A DNA stretch of 64,000 nucleotides, taken from assembly GCF_026914265.1 (NCBI RefSeq), contig NC_069122.1, positions 31,299,473 to 31,363,472 of the forward strand, given 5' to 3'. Under the pieces are notes generated by a model. It ran no database searches and was not told the DNA's origin. It saw only the letters and a list, made by a program, of their open reading frames with translations. How positions within the stretch are numbered: the first letter of the stretch is position 1; each line of letters opens with the position of its first letter. Below are positions 44,669 to 56,200 of the stretch, one piece after another. This DNA is from Mya arenaria. Lineage: Eukaryota; Mollusca; Bivalvia; Myida; Myidae. Both the position numbers and the translations under genes were made by a program.

Positions 44669-45604
44669 AGTGGCTTTAAAGGAAACACATATCAATAGCA
44701 ATTAACGCCTGAAGTGACAAGTGAACAACCCTGTCCATTAACAGCAGTCGAACTCAATGTCGTGAATAACTCTGCCATTATGTAATAGGACAGTTTGAGC
44801 TAACTACGAACAACAATGTTTCAATATCAACAATTGAAATGTTATTTAATTCAATTTCACATATTAGCTAAAAATAAAAGATAAATCTTGGAAGTTTGTA
44901 AATGCGTAAAAAAAATTAAACAATTTTCATCTAGCCCTCCTGCGCATGCACATGGTCCAGAAAGCGCGGGAAACAGGTGCTTTTACGTTAACTTCCTGTC
45001 AATTTTAAGTGAACTATTTGACGTCAATCCTGGTCTATCTACAGTTAAGTTCTATTACATAACATGCTGATTGCTCTGCCATTTTTATAAAGGAACAATA
45101 AAGGGATATTGGCAATTAAAAGGAACGCTGAATGTTTTTGTTTACTTCTGGAAGAATCATTAGGTGAAAATGAAACTGAAAAGTAAAAGCGAGAAAAATT
45201 TCATCGCATATTGGATTTTGACAAGGATGCATCGGATTACATAACAAATAATACATGCATCCTTTTCAACTCAACACTTGCCGGTACAACTTAGATAACA
45301 TTGAAATATATATATTGCCAGTCTTCCTAACAGATCGCTACGAACATATTTCGGTGGCCAGTACAGGATGTTGCTATTTTTAGTAATGAAAAGTATTTCC
45401 CCGCTTTTTATAGGTTCTTTATGGTAGTATTTTTAACTAGATGATTTATATTGTTGTTTTAATATTAAATAAATATAATTGGATATTTTTACAACAAAAA
45501 AGTCTTGAGTCATTTGATCCTACTTAAGGGATCCTTATCGTACTGTACTAATGCTTGCAGACAATACATTCAACATTCCGATCAAAAGGTTTATTTAAAA
45601 ATAA
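44669..45604. other. non-coding sequence
   Basis: Nothing recognised. A 60-codon frame at 44888-45070 has no supporting features. Confidence 0.35.
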
Positions 45605-48145
45605 AACAAGAGCGGTCACAGACAGCTATATCCCCCACGTCATGGGGACATTTTTTGTAACGAAAGCCAATCAATGGTAAGGGTATTTCTCAGGAACATA
45701 AGAAATGTGTAAAATTAAGAAAGGGCAATAACTCTTTCAAAAAAGGGCAATAACTCTTTCAAAAATGGTCAAATCAGGAAAGCCCGACAATATGCGCTGC
45801 TTCACTTTATGATCATCAATCTGTGAAAGTTTGGTAGAAATCGCATGAAAACCTAAGAGGATTTGCGAAGAAACCAATTTTAAATGTAAAATAAGCAAAG
45901 GGCAATAACTCTTTCAAAAATGGTCAAATCACAAAAGCCAGACAATATGCCCTGCTTCACTTTATGATCATCAATCTGTAAAAGTTTGGTAGAAATCGCA
46001 TGAAAAACGTAAGAGGAGTTGCGAAGAAAACAATTTTAAATGTAAAATAAGCAAAGGGCAATAACTCTTTCAAAAATGGTCGAATCAGGAAAGCCTGTCA
46101 GTATGCGCTGCTTCACTTTATGATCATCAATCTGTGAAAGTTTGGTAGAAATTGCATGAAAAACGAAAGAGGAGTTGCGAAGAAACCAATTTTAAATGTA
46201 AAATAAGCAAAGGGCAATCACTCTTTCAAAAATGGTCAAATCAGGAAAGCCCGACAATATACGCTGCGTCACTTTATGATCATCAATCTGTGAAAGTTTG
46301 GAAGAAATCGCATGAAAAACGTAAGAGGAGTTGCGAAGAAAACAATTTTAAATGTAAAATAAGCATAAGGCAATAACTCTTTCAAAAATGGTCAAATCAG
46401 GAAAGCCCGACAATATGCGCTGCTTCACTTTATGATCATCAATCTGTGAAAGTTTGGTAAGAAATCGCATGAAAAACGTAAGAGCAGTTGTGAAGAAAAC
46501 AATTTTAAATGTAAAATAAGCATAGGGCAATAACTCTTTCAAAAATGGTCAAATCAGGAAAGCCGACAATATGCGCTGCTTCACTTTATGATCATTAATC
46601 TGTGAAAGTTTGGTAAAAATCGCATGAAAAACCTAAGAGGAGTTGCGAAGAATCCAATTTTAAATGTAAAATAAACAAAGGGCTATAACACTTTCAAAAA
46701 TGGTCGAATCGCAAAAGCCCGACAATATGCGCTACTTCATTTTATGATCATCAATCTGTAAAAGTTTGGTAGAAATTGCATGAAAAACGTAAGAGCAGTT
46801 GCGAAGAAACCAATTTTAAATGTAAAATAAGCAAAGGGCAATAACTCTTTCAAAAATGGTCAAATCAGGAAAGCCCGACAATATGGGCTGCGTCACTTTA
46901 TGATCATCAATCTGTGAAAGTTTGGAAGAAATCGCATGAAAAACGTAAGAGGAGTTGCGAAGAAAACAATTTTAAATGTAAAATAAGCATAAGGCAATAA
47001 CTCTTTCAAAAATGGTCAAATCAGGAAAGCCCGACAATATGCGCTGCTTCACTTTATGATCATCAATCTGTGAAAGTTTGGTAAGAAATCGCATGAAAAA
47101 TGTAAGAGGAGTTGTGAAGAAAACAATTTTAAATGTAAAATAAGCATAGGGCAATAACTTTTTCAAAAATGGTCAAATCAGGAAAGCCCGACAATATGCG
47201 CTGCTTCACTTTATGATCATCAATCTGTGAAAGTTTGGTAGAAATCGCATGAAAAACCTAAGAGGAGTTGCGAAGAATCCAATTTTAAATGTAAAATAAA
47301 CAAAGGGCTATAACACTTTCAAAAATGGTCGAATCGCAAAAGCCCGACAATATGCGCTACTTCATTTTATGATCATCAATCTGTAAAAGTTTGGTAGAAA
47401 TTGCATGAAAAACGTAAGAGCAGTTGCGAAGAAACCAATTTTAAATGTAAAATAAGCAAAGGGCAATAACTCTTTCAAAAATGGTCAAATCAGGAAAGCC
47501 TGACAACATGCGCTGCTTAACTTTATGATCATCAATCTGTGAAAGTTTGGTAGAAATCGCATGAAAAACGTAAGAGGAGTTGCGAAGAAAACAATTTTAA
47601 ATGTAAAATAAGCATAGGGCAATAACTCTTTCAAAAATGGTCAAATCAGGAAAGCCCGACAATTTGCGCTGCTTCACTTTATGATCATCAATCTGTGAAA
47701 GTTTGGTAGAAATTGCATGAAAAACGTAAGAGCAGTTGTGAAGAAACCAATTTTAAATGTAAAATAAGCAAAGGGCAATAACTCTTTCAAAAATGGTCAA
47801 ATCAGGAAAGCCCGACAATATGCGTTGCTTCACTTTATGATCATCAATCTGTGAAAGTTTGGTAAGAAATCGCATGAAAAACATATTAAGAGGAGTTGCG
47901 AAGAAACCAATTTTAAATGTAAAATAAACAAAGGGCTATAACTCTTTCAAAAATGGTCGAATCGCAAAAGCCCGACAATATGTGCTGCTTCACTTTATGA
48001 TCATCAATCTGTAAAAGTTTGGTAGAAATTCCATGAGAAATGTAAGAGGATATGCAAAGAAATGAATGTGGGACGGACGGACGGACACACGCACGCACGC
48101 ATGCACATACGCACGGAATCGCGCCTACTTTTACTATATCCCCTC
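45605..48145 (+). mobile_element. Helentron-like element with about fifteen 156-bp tandem units
   Basis: AACAAGAGCGGTCACAGACA then 'gctatatcccccacgtc' at the left. The core is about fifteen units of about 156 bp ('gggcaataactctttc', 'gatcatcaatctgtgaaag', 'caattttaaatgtaaaa'). A four-unit block of about 625 bp (46212-46837) is repeated at 46838-47460. The right side has a GGAC/CACG microsatellite (48063-48115) and 'tatatcccctcgcc', but the second hairpin arm is missing, so the 3' end is truncated where a Harbinger-like arm begins. Frames within it are repeat artefacts. Confidence 0.8.
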
Positions 48146-48149
48146 GCCT

Positions 48150-48222
48150 TTTCAAAAAAAATCCCTACCTACCGACCCTTAGGATTTTGAGGCCCATGAC
48201 CAGAAACAAGAACTCTTTTTTT
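48150..48222. mobile_element. Harbinger-like terminal arm (right-hand type)
   Basis: 'gaccagaaacaagaactc', an A/T run and GGCC; inverse of the arm at 41317. It truncates the preceding tandem-repeat element. Confidence 0.45.
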
Positions 48223-48430
48223 TTTGGCCTGAATCTTGTTTGGGAGGAAGAGTGCATCTTTAAATACTTACTTTTCCCTAAATAACTGGAGGTTACAAGG
48301 TACTATTACAATTTATTTGTCAATCTCCTATGTACAAATTAGGTTAGAAGTCCTGAATATTTTCCAATGTAATTTCACATGAAGGAAATAAACCTCTTTT
48401 TTTTAAATAAATTTGGTGAATTTAGCTTTT

Positions 48431-48790
48431 CCCGTACGAAAATTCCAACTGTAATACAGCTGTAAAAGACCCGTAAATGAGGAGTAAAGTCACATTTACA
48501 GGTGTAAACCGCCTGGAAACTGAATTTGAGCAGGAAAAGCATTGATATTTACAGGCGTAATTTCTTATTTTACAGGCGGAATTTTTTATTTTACAGGTGT
48601 AAAAAAATTCCAACTGTAAATTTGAACTTAGAATATTTTCATGACTTCAAATTTACATCTGAGTGCAGCTATTTTGACCTGTAAAATTATTTACAGCTGT
48701 AAAATTGAACTTAGAAAATTTCCGAGCTTTTAGTAAAGAAAAGTTAACTTACAGCTGTAAATTTGAACTTAGAAATTTTCTGAGCTTTTT
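48431..48790. repeat. left terminal/subterminal repeat zone
   Basis: After the terminal 24 bp, more than ten copies of ACAGGTGTAA, ACAGCTGTAA, ACAGGCGTAA and similar occur in both orientations up to about 48765. Many are self-complementary (TTTACAGCTGTAAA), so each can be a palindromic protein site. Confidence 0.85.
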
Positions 48791-49227
48791 CGTTGTATAA
48801 AAGATATTTCTTAGTACAAGATTTTTACTAACAGTAATACTAAACATAAGTGAAGTAATTGCCTCCCTTGGATAATTTTAAAGTCATTCACTTCATTGTT
48901 TGATCACTAAGAAATAGACACTGTAGTATGTGGTAAGTTTCACAATTATTTAGGTTATCAAACATAAACAACAATATTCTGAATACACATTTAAACTAGT
49001 TTATTATACTTCAATTTCAATCGGTAAATACCCAGCATATTGTTAAATTATATGAAATGTCATTAAAACAGTTGATAAACGTATCAGACATAATTTGATA
49101 CGAGTGTATTAATAACATAAAATATGTATGATTGATAATGCAACTTACACATGCATAATCTTCTGTGAAAATCTGAACATGATAAAAACTATAAAAAATA
49201 CACATACAAAATGACGTATTCAAGGTA

Positions 49228-52200
49228 TCAGTCACATTCAAGATTGTTTGAAAACTTGCAAACATAAGCTGTTTTTGATCCGTCTGTGTTATTGAATGAA
49301 ATAAACAATACACTCTCTAATATGCATCTCAATGGTATAACTACAACATTTTTTGATTCAGTTACCGAAACAATGCTACTGTTACCAGATGAATGTTTAC
49401 ATGAGAGCTGTTCTACAACAGCAAAGGTGTTATTTTCCAAGTCATCATTTCTATCCACTAGTAAAAAATGTCTGACACGTCCGTACAATACGTTTTTTTC
49501 TAAACCATGCACAAAATGATAACTTATTGCTGAATTGTCACGTTTTTTCATGCGTCTATAAGAAAGTCCATAAATTAAGCTATCATTATATTCCAGTCGT
49601 TTAAAGTATTTGATACTTTCACCAAAAACAGGGTCATATCCTACTGTTCTACACAAAGCGGCATGTTCTTCATCAGAAATAAAAAGGGCTTTAACAGCAC
49701 CAAGTACGTATATGTTAGTTGCAATCTTTAATCCTCTTGTCAAAATGTTTGGATTCTCGATTGAATTATAGAGCGTTTCAAGTTCTGAGCCTCGCACAAT
49801 TGTCTTAACTTTTAGCTCTGGTAGTTTTTGCAGAAATGATATGCCTGTTATAATTTGATTGTCAATGTTTTGTGTCCCTCGTATCATTTTAAGTAAAACA
49901 CCATTTTTATCCTCAAATGGAAAGCAGCTATGGGTAAAGAGAGGTCCCAATGTCCGTACACTATCTGCCAAGTGAACAAGCTGATGGAGATTCAGTGTCA
50001 TAAAACAAGCGCCATATAATGTTGAGAATTGTTTAACAAACTCAAATAGCATTGACTCGGCTGAATTGACATCACTCACTGTTGAACCAGACATAAGTAA
50101 AATATGCATCGCATTAACAAGCAATAAAAAGTGAACAAATCTACTGGTGTCTAAAATGCCCTTAAGAACTGGAGCACCATAGTAAAGAAGAAATGACCTG
50201 TACTCTGATGCTTTCCAGTATTTGATATCTGTCTGAATTGATCTTGGCAATCTTGAAATATTTAGTGTTGGCTGTATTGACGTTAATCTGGCATCTACCT
50301 CCGAAACACGATGAATGAAATTGTATGGCTTTCCTTTGTGAGTGCTGGAAAACCACAATGATAACAAAAGTTTCTGTATTCCTAATAAGACGCCGTGCAT
50401 ATAGTCTATTGCAATACCGTCCACTATATCAAATTTTGGGAAAAAGGTGAGCCAAGATGGTCCTTTGACTCCATTTACCATGTATTTTCTAACACTTGAT
50501 TCTTGATTATCCAACGCCTTTTGCGAATCTGACAAAACCATTTCTTTTGTCCGAGCTGGTAATTTAGGTCCATCAGAGTGGAAAGGAAATACATGGGTAT
50601 GCCCTTTACCAACTTTTGCTGTTTCACCACTTTGTAGGCATTTCCAGCATGAAAATGATCCATTAAACTGAATCCCATTACAGAGAAGACATCTTGCTGG
50701 CAAGTCTGCTGTGCCACAAAGAAGATATGCTTTGCATATAAATTCACCGCGATCTGGGGACGAAACATTTAATCCTTTTTCAAAAGTTTTAAATGTTTTA
50801 AGGAATGGTTGTAAAAATGTTCCCATGGCTGGTTTTGATTTACCAAACCATAATCCTGCCAATATCATATTTTCTGCTTTCATTCTTAGTTTGTATGGCA
50901 ATTCATTAATTACAAGGAATAACGGCCAGACTGAAACATTACTACTTTTAAAAACAGATGCACCATCAGTGTTAAAGGTGAATGAAATATTATCTGGATT
51001 AGCAAGTGGTCCGTCATTGTCAACATATTTCTGGTAAAGACTGCCATCATAAATGTCACAAAATTTTTCTGGTACAGAGTTCTTGAAGCGATGCTGTAAG
51101 CTGTTGTAGAATCCTTCTTGTTGTAATAAAGATGCTATCTGTTTATCTATTGGCATTTCGAGGAAGTATTCACCATCTTGGTTCAGTTGCTTTTTACATG
51201 CACCATATGGACACTGATTAATTTGACTGTTCACAATAAATCCAAGGCAATGTCCACAGTAGAAATGTTTTACTATAGGGTTTTTCAAATTTTTGAAAAA
51301 TGATTTAAAGCCATGTAAACTTGTGCACATTTTATGTCCATTAGGAAGTGCAATTGCAAAGATATTCAACAGCTGCTGAATACCATCTCCAACAATATTA
51401 TGTTTTGTAAAAAACAGTGCAAGCAATAACATAATTGCTCCCACTGTCAATGAAGCTCCTGGATATAATGGATCAACATCAGATTCGGCTGCTACGTGCT
51501 GAGAGTTCAAAATCTCACTTTTATCTTGACTATTAAGGTCTAAATCTGAGTCATAGTCAAACAAGTTAGGGATGTCATCCTCCTGTTCAAGTACATTTTC
51601 TGCATTAATGTCCTCCTGTGCAGGTACATTTTCCAAATTAATGTCCTCCTGTGCAGGTACATTTTCCAAATTAATGTCCTCCTGTGCAGGTTCGTTTTCC
51701 GAATAAATGTCATCATGTGCAGGTACATTTTCCGCATAGATGTCCTCCCGAGCAGGTTGATTTTCTGAATGTCTGTCCCTCAGGAGTGAGTGCGCATATA
51801 CATGTCCAGAAGGACTATCATCCTCCAAGCCGGACACATCTGCATAATCAATGCCTACTTCTAAAGGATGAGTTCTTGCGCCAGCACCCTAAAATGACAA
51901 AATAAGTAAATATAACTCATATTGCTTCCAATATAATGCTGAATTAAATCAATATGATCAAAATAAAAATTGAGATTATCAGACTTAGAACATGACATTA
52001 AACAATATGTGTTGAATCACGGACCTATAAACCATGATCACGGTTTATAGGTCCGTGGTTGAATGTAAGTACACAGACATATTACACACATGATACGAAA
52101 GTAAGGATTAAAGAGATTATGCTGTAAGAACTAATATGTATACATCCCTCCTTAAAAAATGTGTTTTTAATTCATTTCTTCTGTTTTCAGGTATTTTTAC

Positions 52201-52814
52201 TACTATCTTTTACAGTCTGTTTTAGAAGAACTTAAAAGGGTTTGATGTTTGTCCGAATTTTTATTTATCCGAATTATCTAATTACTTAATACGGTAAGCT
52301 GGGTTTTTTTATTGATTGTTGTAGAAAATACTTTAATATAATTGTATTGGAATATGAATGAAGGTATTTCATGCCGATTGATTGTTATTAGCTCTACTGC
52401 GAAATGAAGAATATCGAATGTCTGAAACATTTCTTCGTCTTTGTTGTTGTTTACAATCGCGAAAATAGATTACATTTCAATTATCATCGGGTTGCTCTAA
52501 ACAAGCCGTAGGTTTCGTTGTTTTCGTAATTATTGTTTCTATTAGTCAAACATTACACAACCTCCCCAAAAGACATCGGGATATTACAATTTACAAACTG
52601 ATTGAATACTTACATTCGTCTGCTCTTCGTCTGTTACGGCTTTAATGGTATTGGGACGGCTTCTTTTGCAGAGATCATCGACCTCTAAAACTCCATCAAC
52701 ATTTTTATTTAAAGTAAGGATACCATCGTCTGGATCATTTAAACTTATTTCAGGATTTCCAATGCCGCTTTTTAATTTTCTTTTCCCGTACGGTCCTCTG
52801 CGTTTATGTTCCAT
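49228..52814 (-). CDS. TNP2/Transposase_21-like transposase, 2 exons, 953 aa
   Basis: Exon 1 is 52814-52614 (67 codons, starts MEHKRRGPYGKRKLKSG, basic) with donor GTAAGT; exon 2 is 51888-49228 with acceptor ttttAG. Both join in phase 0. Known family features: zinc-ribbon-like CGHC ... CPYGAC (about 278-298), FTFNTDGASVFKSS (D375, likely first catalytic Asp), VWPLFLVINELPYKLR, a second Cys cluster CLLCNGIQFNGSFSCWKC (467-484), IDYMHGVLLGIQKLL (D562), and MTLNLHQLVHLADSVR with CFPFEDKNG (E726 region). This order matches TNP2/DDE transposases of EnSpm/CACTA elements, which cut and join the ends. Catalytic roles are inferred from motif position. Residues about 112-170 are 10-11-residue acidic repeats (ENVPAQEDIN). 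No stop or frameshift. It probably acts in the nucleus on the element's own ends. Confidence 0.9.
51585..51770 (-). repeat. 33-bp in-frame coding tandem repeat
   Basis: About six units of 33 bp ('gcaggtacattttcc' + 'aaattaatgtcctcctgt') encode the 11-residue acidic repeats near the N-terminus of the transposase. The period is a multiple of three, so copy-number change keeps the frame. Confidence 0.85.
52018..52057. repeat. 40-bp palindrome flanked by GTTGAAT direct repeats
   Basis: CACGGACCTATAAACC and its exact complement GGTTTATAGGTCCGTG enclose ATGATCAC. GTTGAAT occurs immediately before (52011-52017) and after (52058-52064). It lies in the intron of the transposase gene. The structure is either a tiny foldback insertion or an RNA/DNA hairpin site. 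Confidence 0.85.
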
Positions 52815-53299
52815 ATTCTTGTTACTGAGTTATATTTGTGCGTTACTGTACATGTACATATGAACGCTGGGAGTAGGGTCCAGCAAAGCGTGTTTGCTGA
52901 AGAAATTTGCGGCCTGAGCTATTTGGCTTATCAGTCAATGGAGCGAGGTGCACCACAGGGAAGGTGCGGTATTATCATGAACATATCCAAGTTAATCTTG
53001 CGGATTACGCAAAACATATTACTTATTGATATATGAAATTATCACTACTGTACTGGTATATCCTTGTAAAATGAATGACGCATTTAAATTTATAATTCCT
53101 TGGTTTGTTGGAGTTTTATGATGACCAACACATTTAATGTATAATTAATTATACCCCGCTTGTGCCTTAGTGCTATACTCTGGCCAGCGAAGGCACATGC
53201 TGGGTATAATTGATTACACATTGAATGTGTTGCATCAATATCGCCCGTTGGACCACATACATTTTGAACCAATCGTGTCTTGTAGCTAAAGGTCTAAAA
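52815..53299. promoter_or_regulatory. divergent promoter region with 107-bp foldback
   Basis: The 485 bp between the two start codons must drive both genes. It contains an inverted repeat at 53126-53232: arms of about 31 bp beginning CAACACATTTAATG and CAACACATTCAATG (on opposite strands) run through 'attatacccc', with further pairing of 'tgtgcctt' and 'aaggcaca' inside. This may be a small MITE or a shared regulatory structure. No clear TATA box is positioned for either gene. Confidence 0.5.
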
Positions 53300-56200
53300 A
53301 TGTTCGCTTGCATCTATTTTAAAGAGGATTCTACGTTAAGTGTCGTGAATGAGAAAGACAAAGATCTTAAAATTATTGATGGCTTTGTTGAGAGGGCCTC
53401 AGTTGAAATGACGTGGAGAAGACCGGGAAAAACAAAGGAGTTATTCCATGGGACAATTGTGAAGACGGGAGGTTAGTAACATTGACAAACGCGTTTGACT
53501 TTATCAATACTTTTAATATTTCTAAATGAGTAAATTTGTTTTCAAAATTTGTAAAAAAAAAGAACAACATCAATTTGATAAACAAAATAATTATAAAAAC
53601 GGGAAGTTGCAATGCTAGTGTGAGTCGATCAAGTGAAGTGGTGTAATAGAACAATGATTTTTCTTTGTATTCGGCACCAAATACAGATATCAAGCTGGCA
53701 TCCAGTAATATTGGACTATCTACGAATGCATCCAAAAGTTTACTGGCCGTTTTTTTTACCACAAAATGAATCAAATTAATCAGCGCCACATTGACGATAA
53801 CGATTTTAGACCGGTTCGAATAATTTGTTTACTGAATCATGCATCTATTACAGCGATTTTGATTGGACGTTATGTATAGCTGCGTACCAATCAGAATCAT
53901 TGTAATTTGAACCTGTAGCCTTTTCAAGCAAGATGGCGGTATAAGTAAATAAATGAATTGTGAATATTTTGTAATGAACTATTTAAATCGAAATTGTTAC
54001 ACCAAAATATTATTTTAGCAAAGAATGATAAGTTAAATCTTAATGAAACAGTATGCCTATACAGTTTGTGAAAAAATATTTAACATGACCTCTTATATAA
54101 TGTTTTTCGAAACTGAAAACATGAACACGGATAGTACACGACACTTTTGAGTTTGTTGATATGCTTTGCATGTTCAAATGATTTTTTGTCACGTTGCCCA
54201 AAACATAGCGTTCATTAGTCCATTCGATTAATTTGTTTTTACTGTTAATTCTTAAATGACAGATTGACAGTTTCATTGTATCTTGTCATAAGTAAGTTAT
54301 TAAACATTCTAACTTTTGGTCTTAATTGGATATGTATCGGGGGCTGAAACAGAATCAATTTAATCAATCCATACAATGTTATGTCAACTGCATTTCAGAA
54401 GATGAGAACAGTCTGCTGTCATATGCTACACAAGCATACAATGCAATTCTGAAAGGGAAAGCTCTGTCTGATGGCATACAGGGAGCTCCCGAAGAGCTGT
54501 ATTCCTTCAATGTTAAACGAGGCATCAAGTCTGGATCTAAGAGAGAAAGGTCCAAGACAGAGAGGCTGAGGGCCAGTGAAATTCAGGATGACCAGCTTAG
54601 TCCAAAAAAAAAGCAAAAAAAAGAAGTGGCAAAACAACTATTGCCAAAGGAAAAGAAACAAGAAACATCTGAAATTATGGGACCTAAATCTCCATCGACA
54701 GCTCTTAAAACTGCAGCTTTACAGACTGGACGATTGATGCTAGACATGCATCGTCAGTTTGATTTAGGGAGTGACACTGAAAACACTGCTGGCATGCCTT
54801 TATCTAAAAATAAAAATGAGACAACCTCACAGTGCGACCAGTTATTACCAGTACTTACAACTACTCCTGTAAAGGACACAATGCAGCCAAATCAAATTTG
54901 TGAACAAGTAACATCACCAGTTTCACTTCAAAAGACATGGACTGCCTGTCAGTCAGCAATGGACATAGTGAATTACATGCCGCCAGCATCTGACAGCAAC
55001 AGGCAGTATATTCCAGGTACTGAAATGTTGCTTTCTCCATATTTTTATTTCTTATCGAAATAAGTTCTTGGCTCGCTTTAGTAATTAAGTTGTTTCAATG
55101 GGTTTTCTTATTGACCAAAAGCAAAACATCAAATTGTCAAACGTCAAAATCTGAATTATAACAATTTTTAAGTACACGCCTAGGAGTCATAAGTCTTATG
55201 AAAGAATCCCATTTAAAGGGCTGGCCGGAGTGACAGCGCTATTTAAACTATCAAGACAAATTTCCTGCTTTTAAATCTCACATCATTATAATTTGAGAAC
55301 TTCCATGTGGATTTCTTTTCAGCTCCAACACCTGAAGTGTTGCAGACACTGCAGGCAATATGTCAACCAGAATTTGTCACCTTCCTGAGAAGTCTTGTCA
55401 CTCATTTCAAAAATGACAGCGGTGGAAATTCTTGCTCTCAGGTAAATTGAACAAATAAGGGCAACTCCATGATGTATAAAATTGGAAATAAGTACTTTTT
55501 AGTATTATGCTGCAACAATCTTTTAAACTGAAAACACACAGATCAGCAATTTGACAAAAAACATATTTAATTATTATATACATACATGTGCAAAATTTGG
55601 AATATGAAACCCATCTTCATGCAATTGATATTTTATTTAGTCGCAATATAAACTCTTGTTCAAAATAGTAGGAATAAGCTCTGAAAAGCACATTTTTCTT
55701 AAACCAGTAGTTACGTGTAGAATTTTTGAAAATGAACAAAAAAATAGGGTTTCCATTTTTGATTGCAACATAAATTCAGTAATTTATGCAAATGCAATAG
55801 TTCATTCATTATTCAGATAAAGTAAAATGTCTAATTGTTGAAAATCTGTGCATGTGCAGCCTTAAGAAAAATGGAGTGACCGGTCTATTTATATCCTGTA
55901 ACTCAGGTATAACTTAGAGCTATGATAGAGAATTTTTAATAAAGATCTCCCAATTTAAACAACTTTATTGTAATCTTACAGTCTTACAGCCAGACAAGTT
56001 TCAACCAGGCAAGTTTTTTAATGGATCTGATGGATCGCACTGACGCGCCTACACATACTAGCCTGTATGAACAACCCGGATTGAATGACAGTCTAAATTT
56101 GTCTTCACCAATCCAATCCAGCACTCCTGCCAAAGTTTCATACAAAACCGGACTACTGGCGACTGTAGTAAGTACTCTCACCTAAAAGCTAATGATTACA

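Noticed and set aside
45605..48155. Possible CRISPR-like array of regularly spaced repeats
   Set aside because: Units are about 156 bp, contiguous and without unique spacers; the sequence is clearly eukaryotic.
41317..48222. Single 6.9 kb Harbinger-like element joining the two GGCC arms
   Set aside because: Arms are related and inverted, but flanks are TAA and TGA and the right arm truncates another repeat; cannot distinguish from two separate copies.
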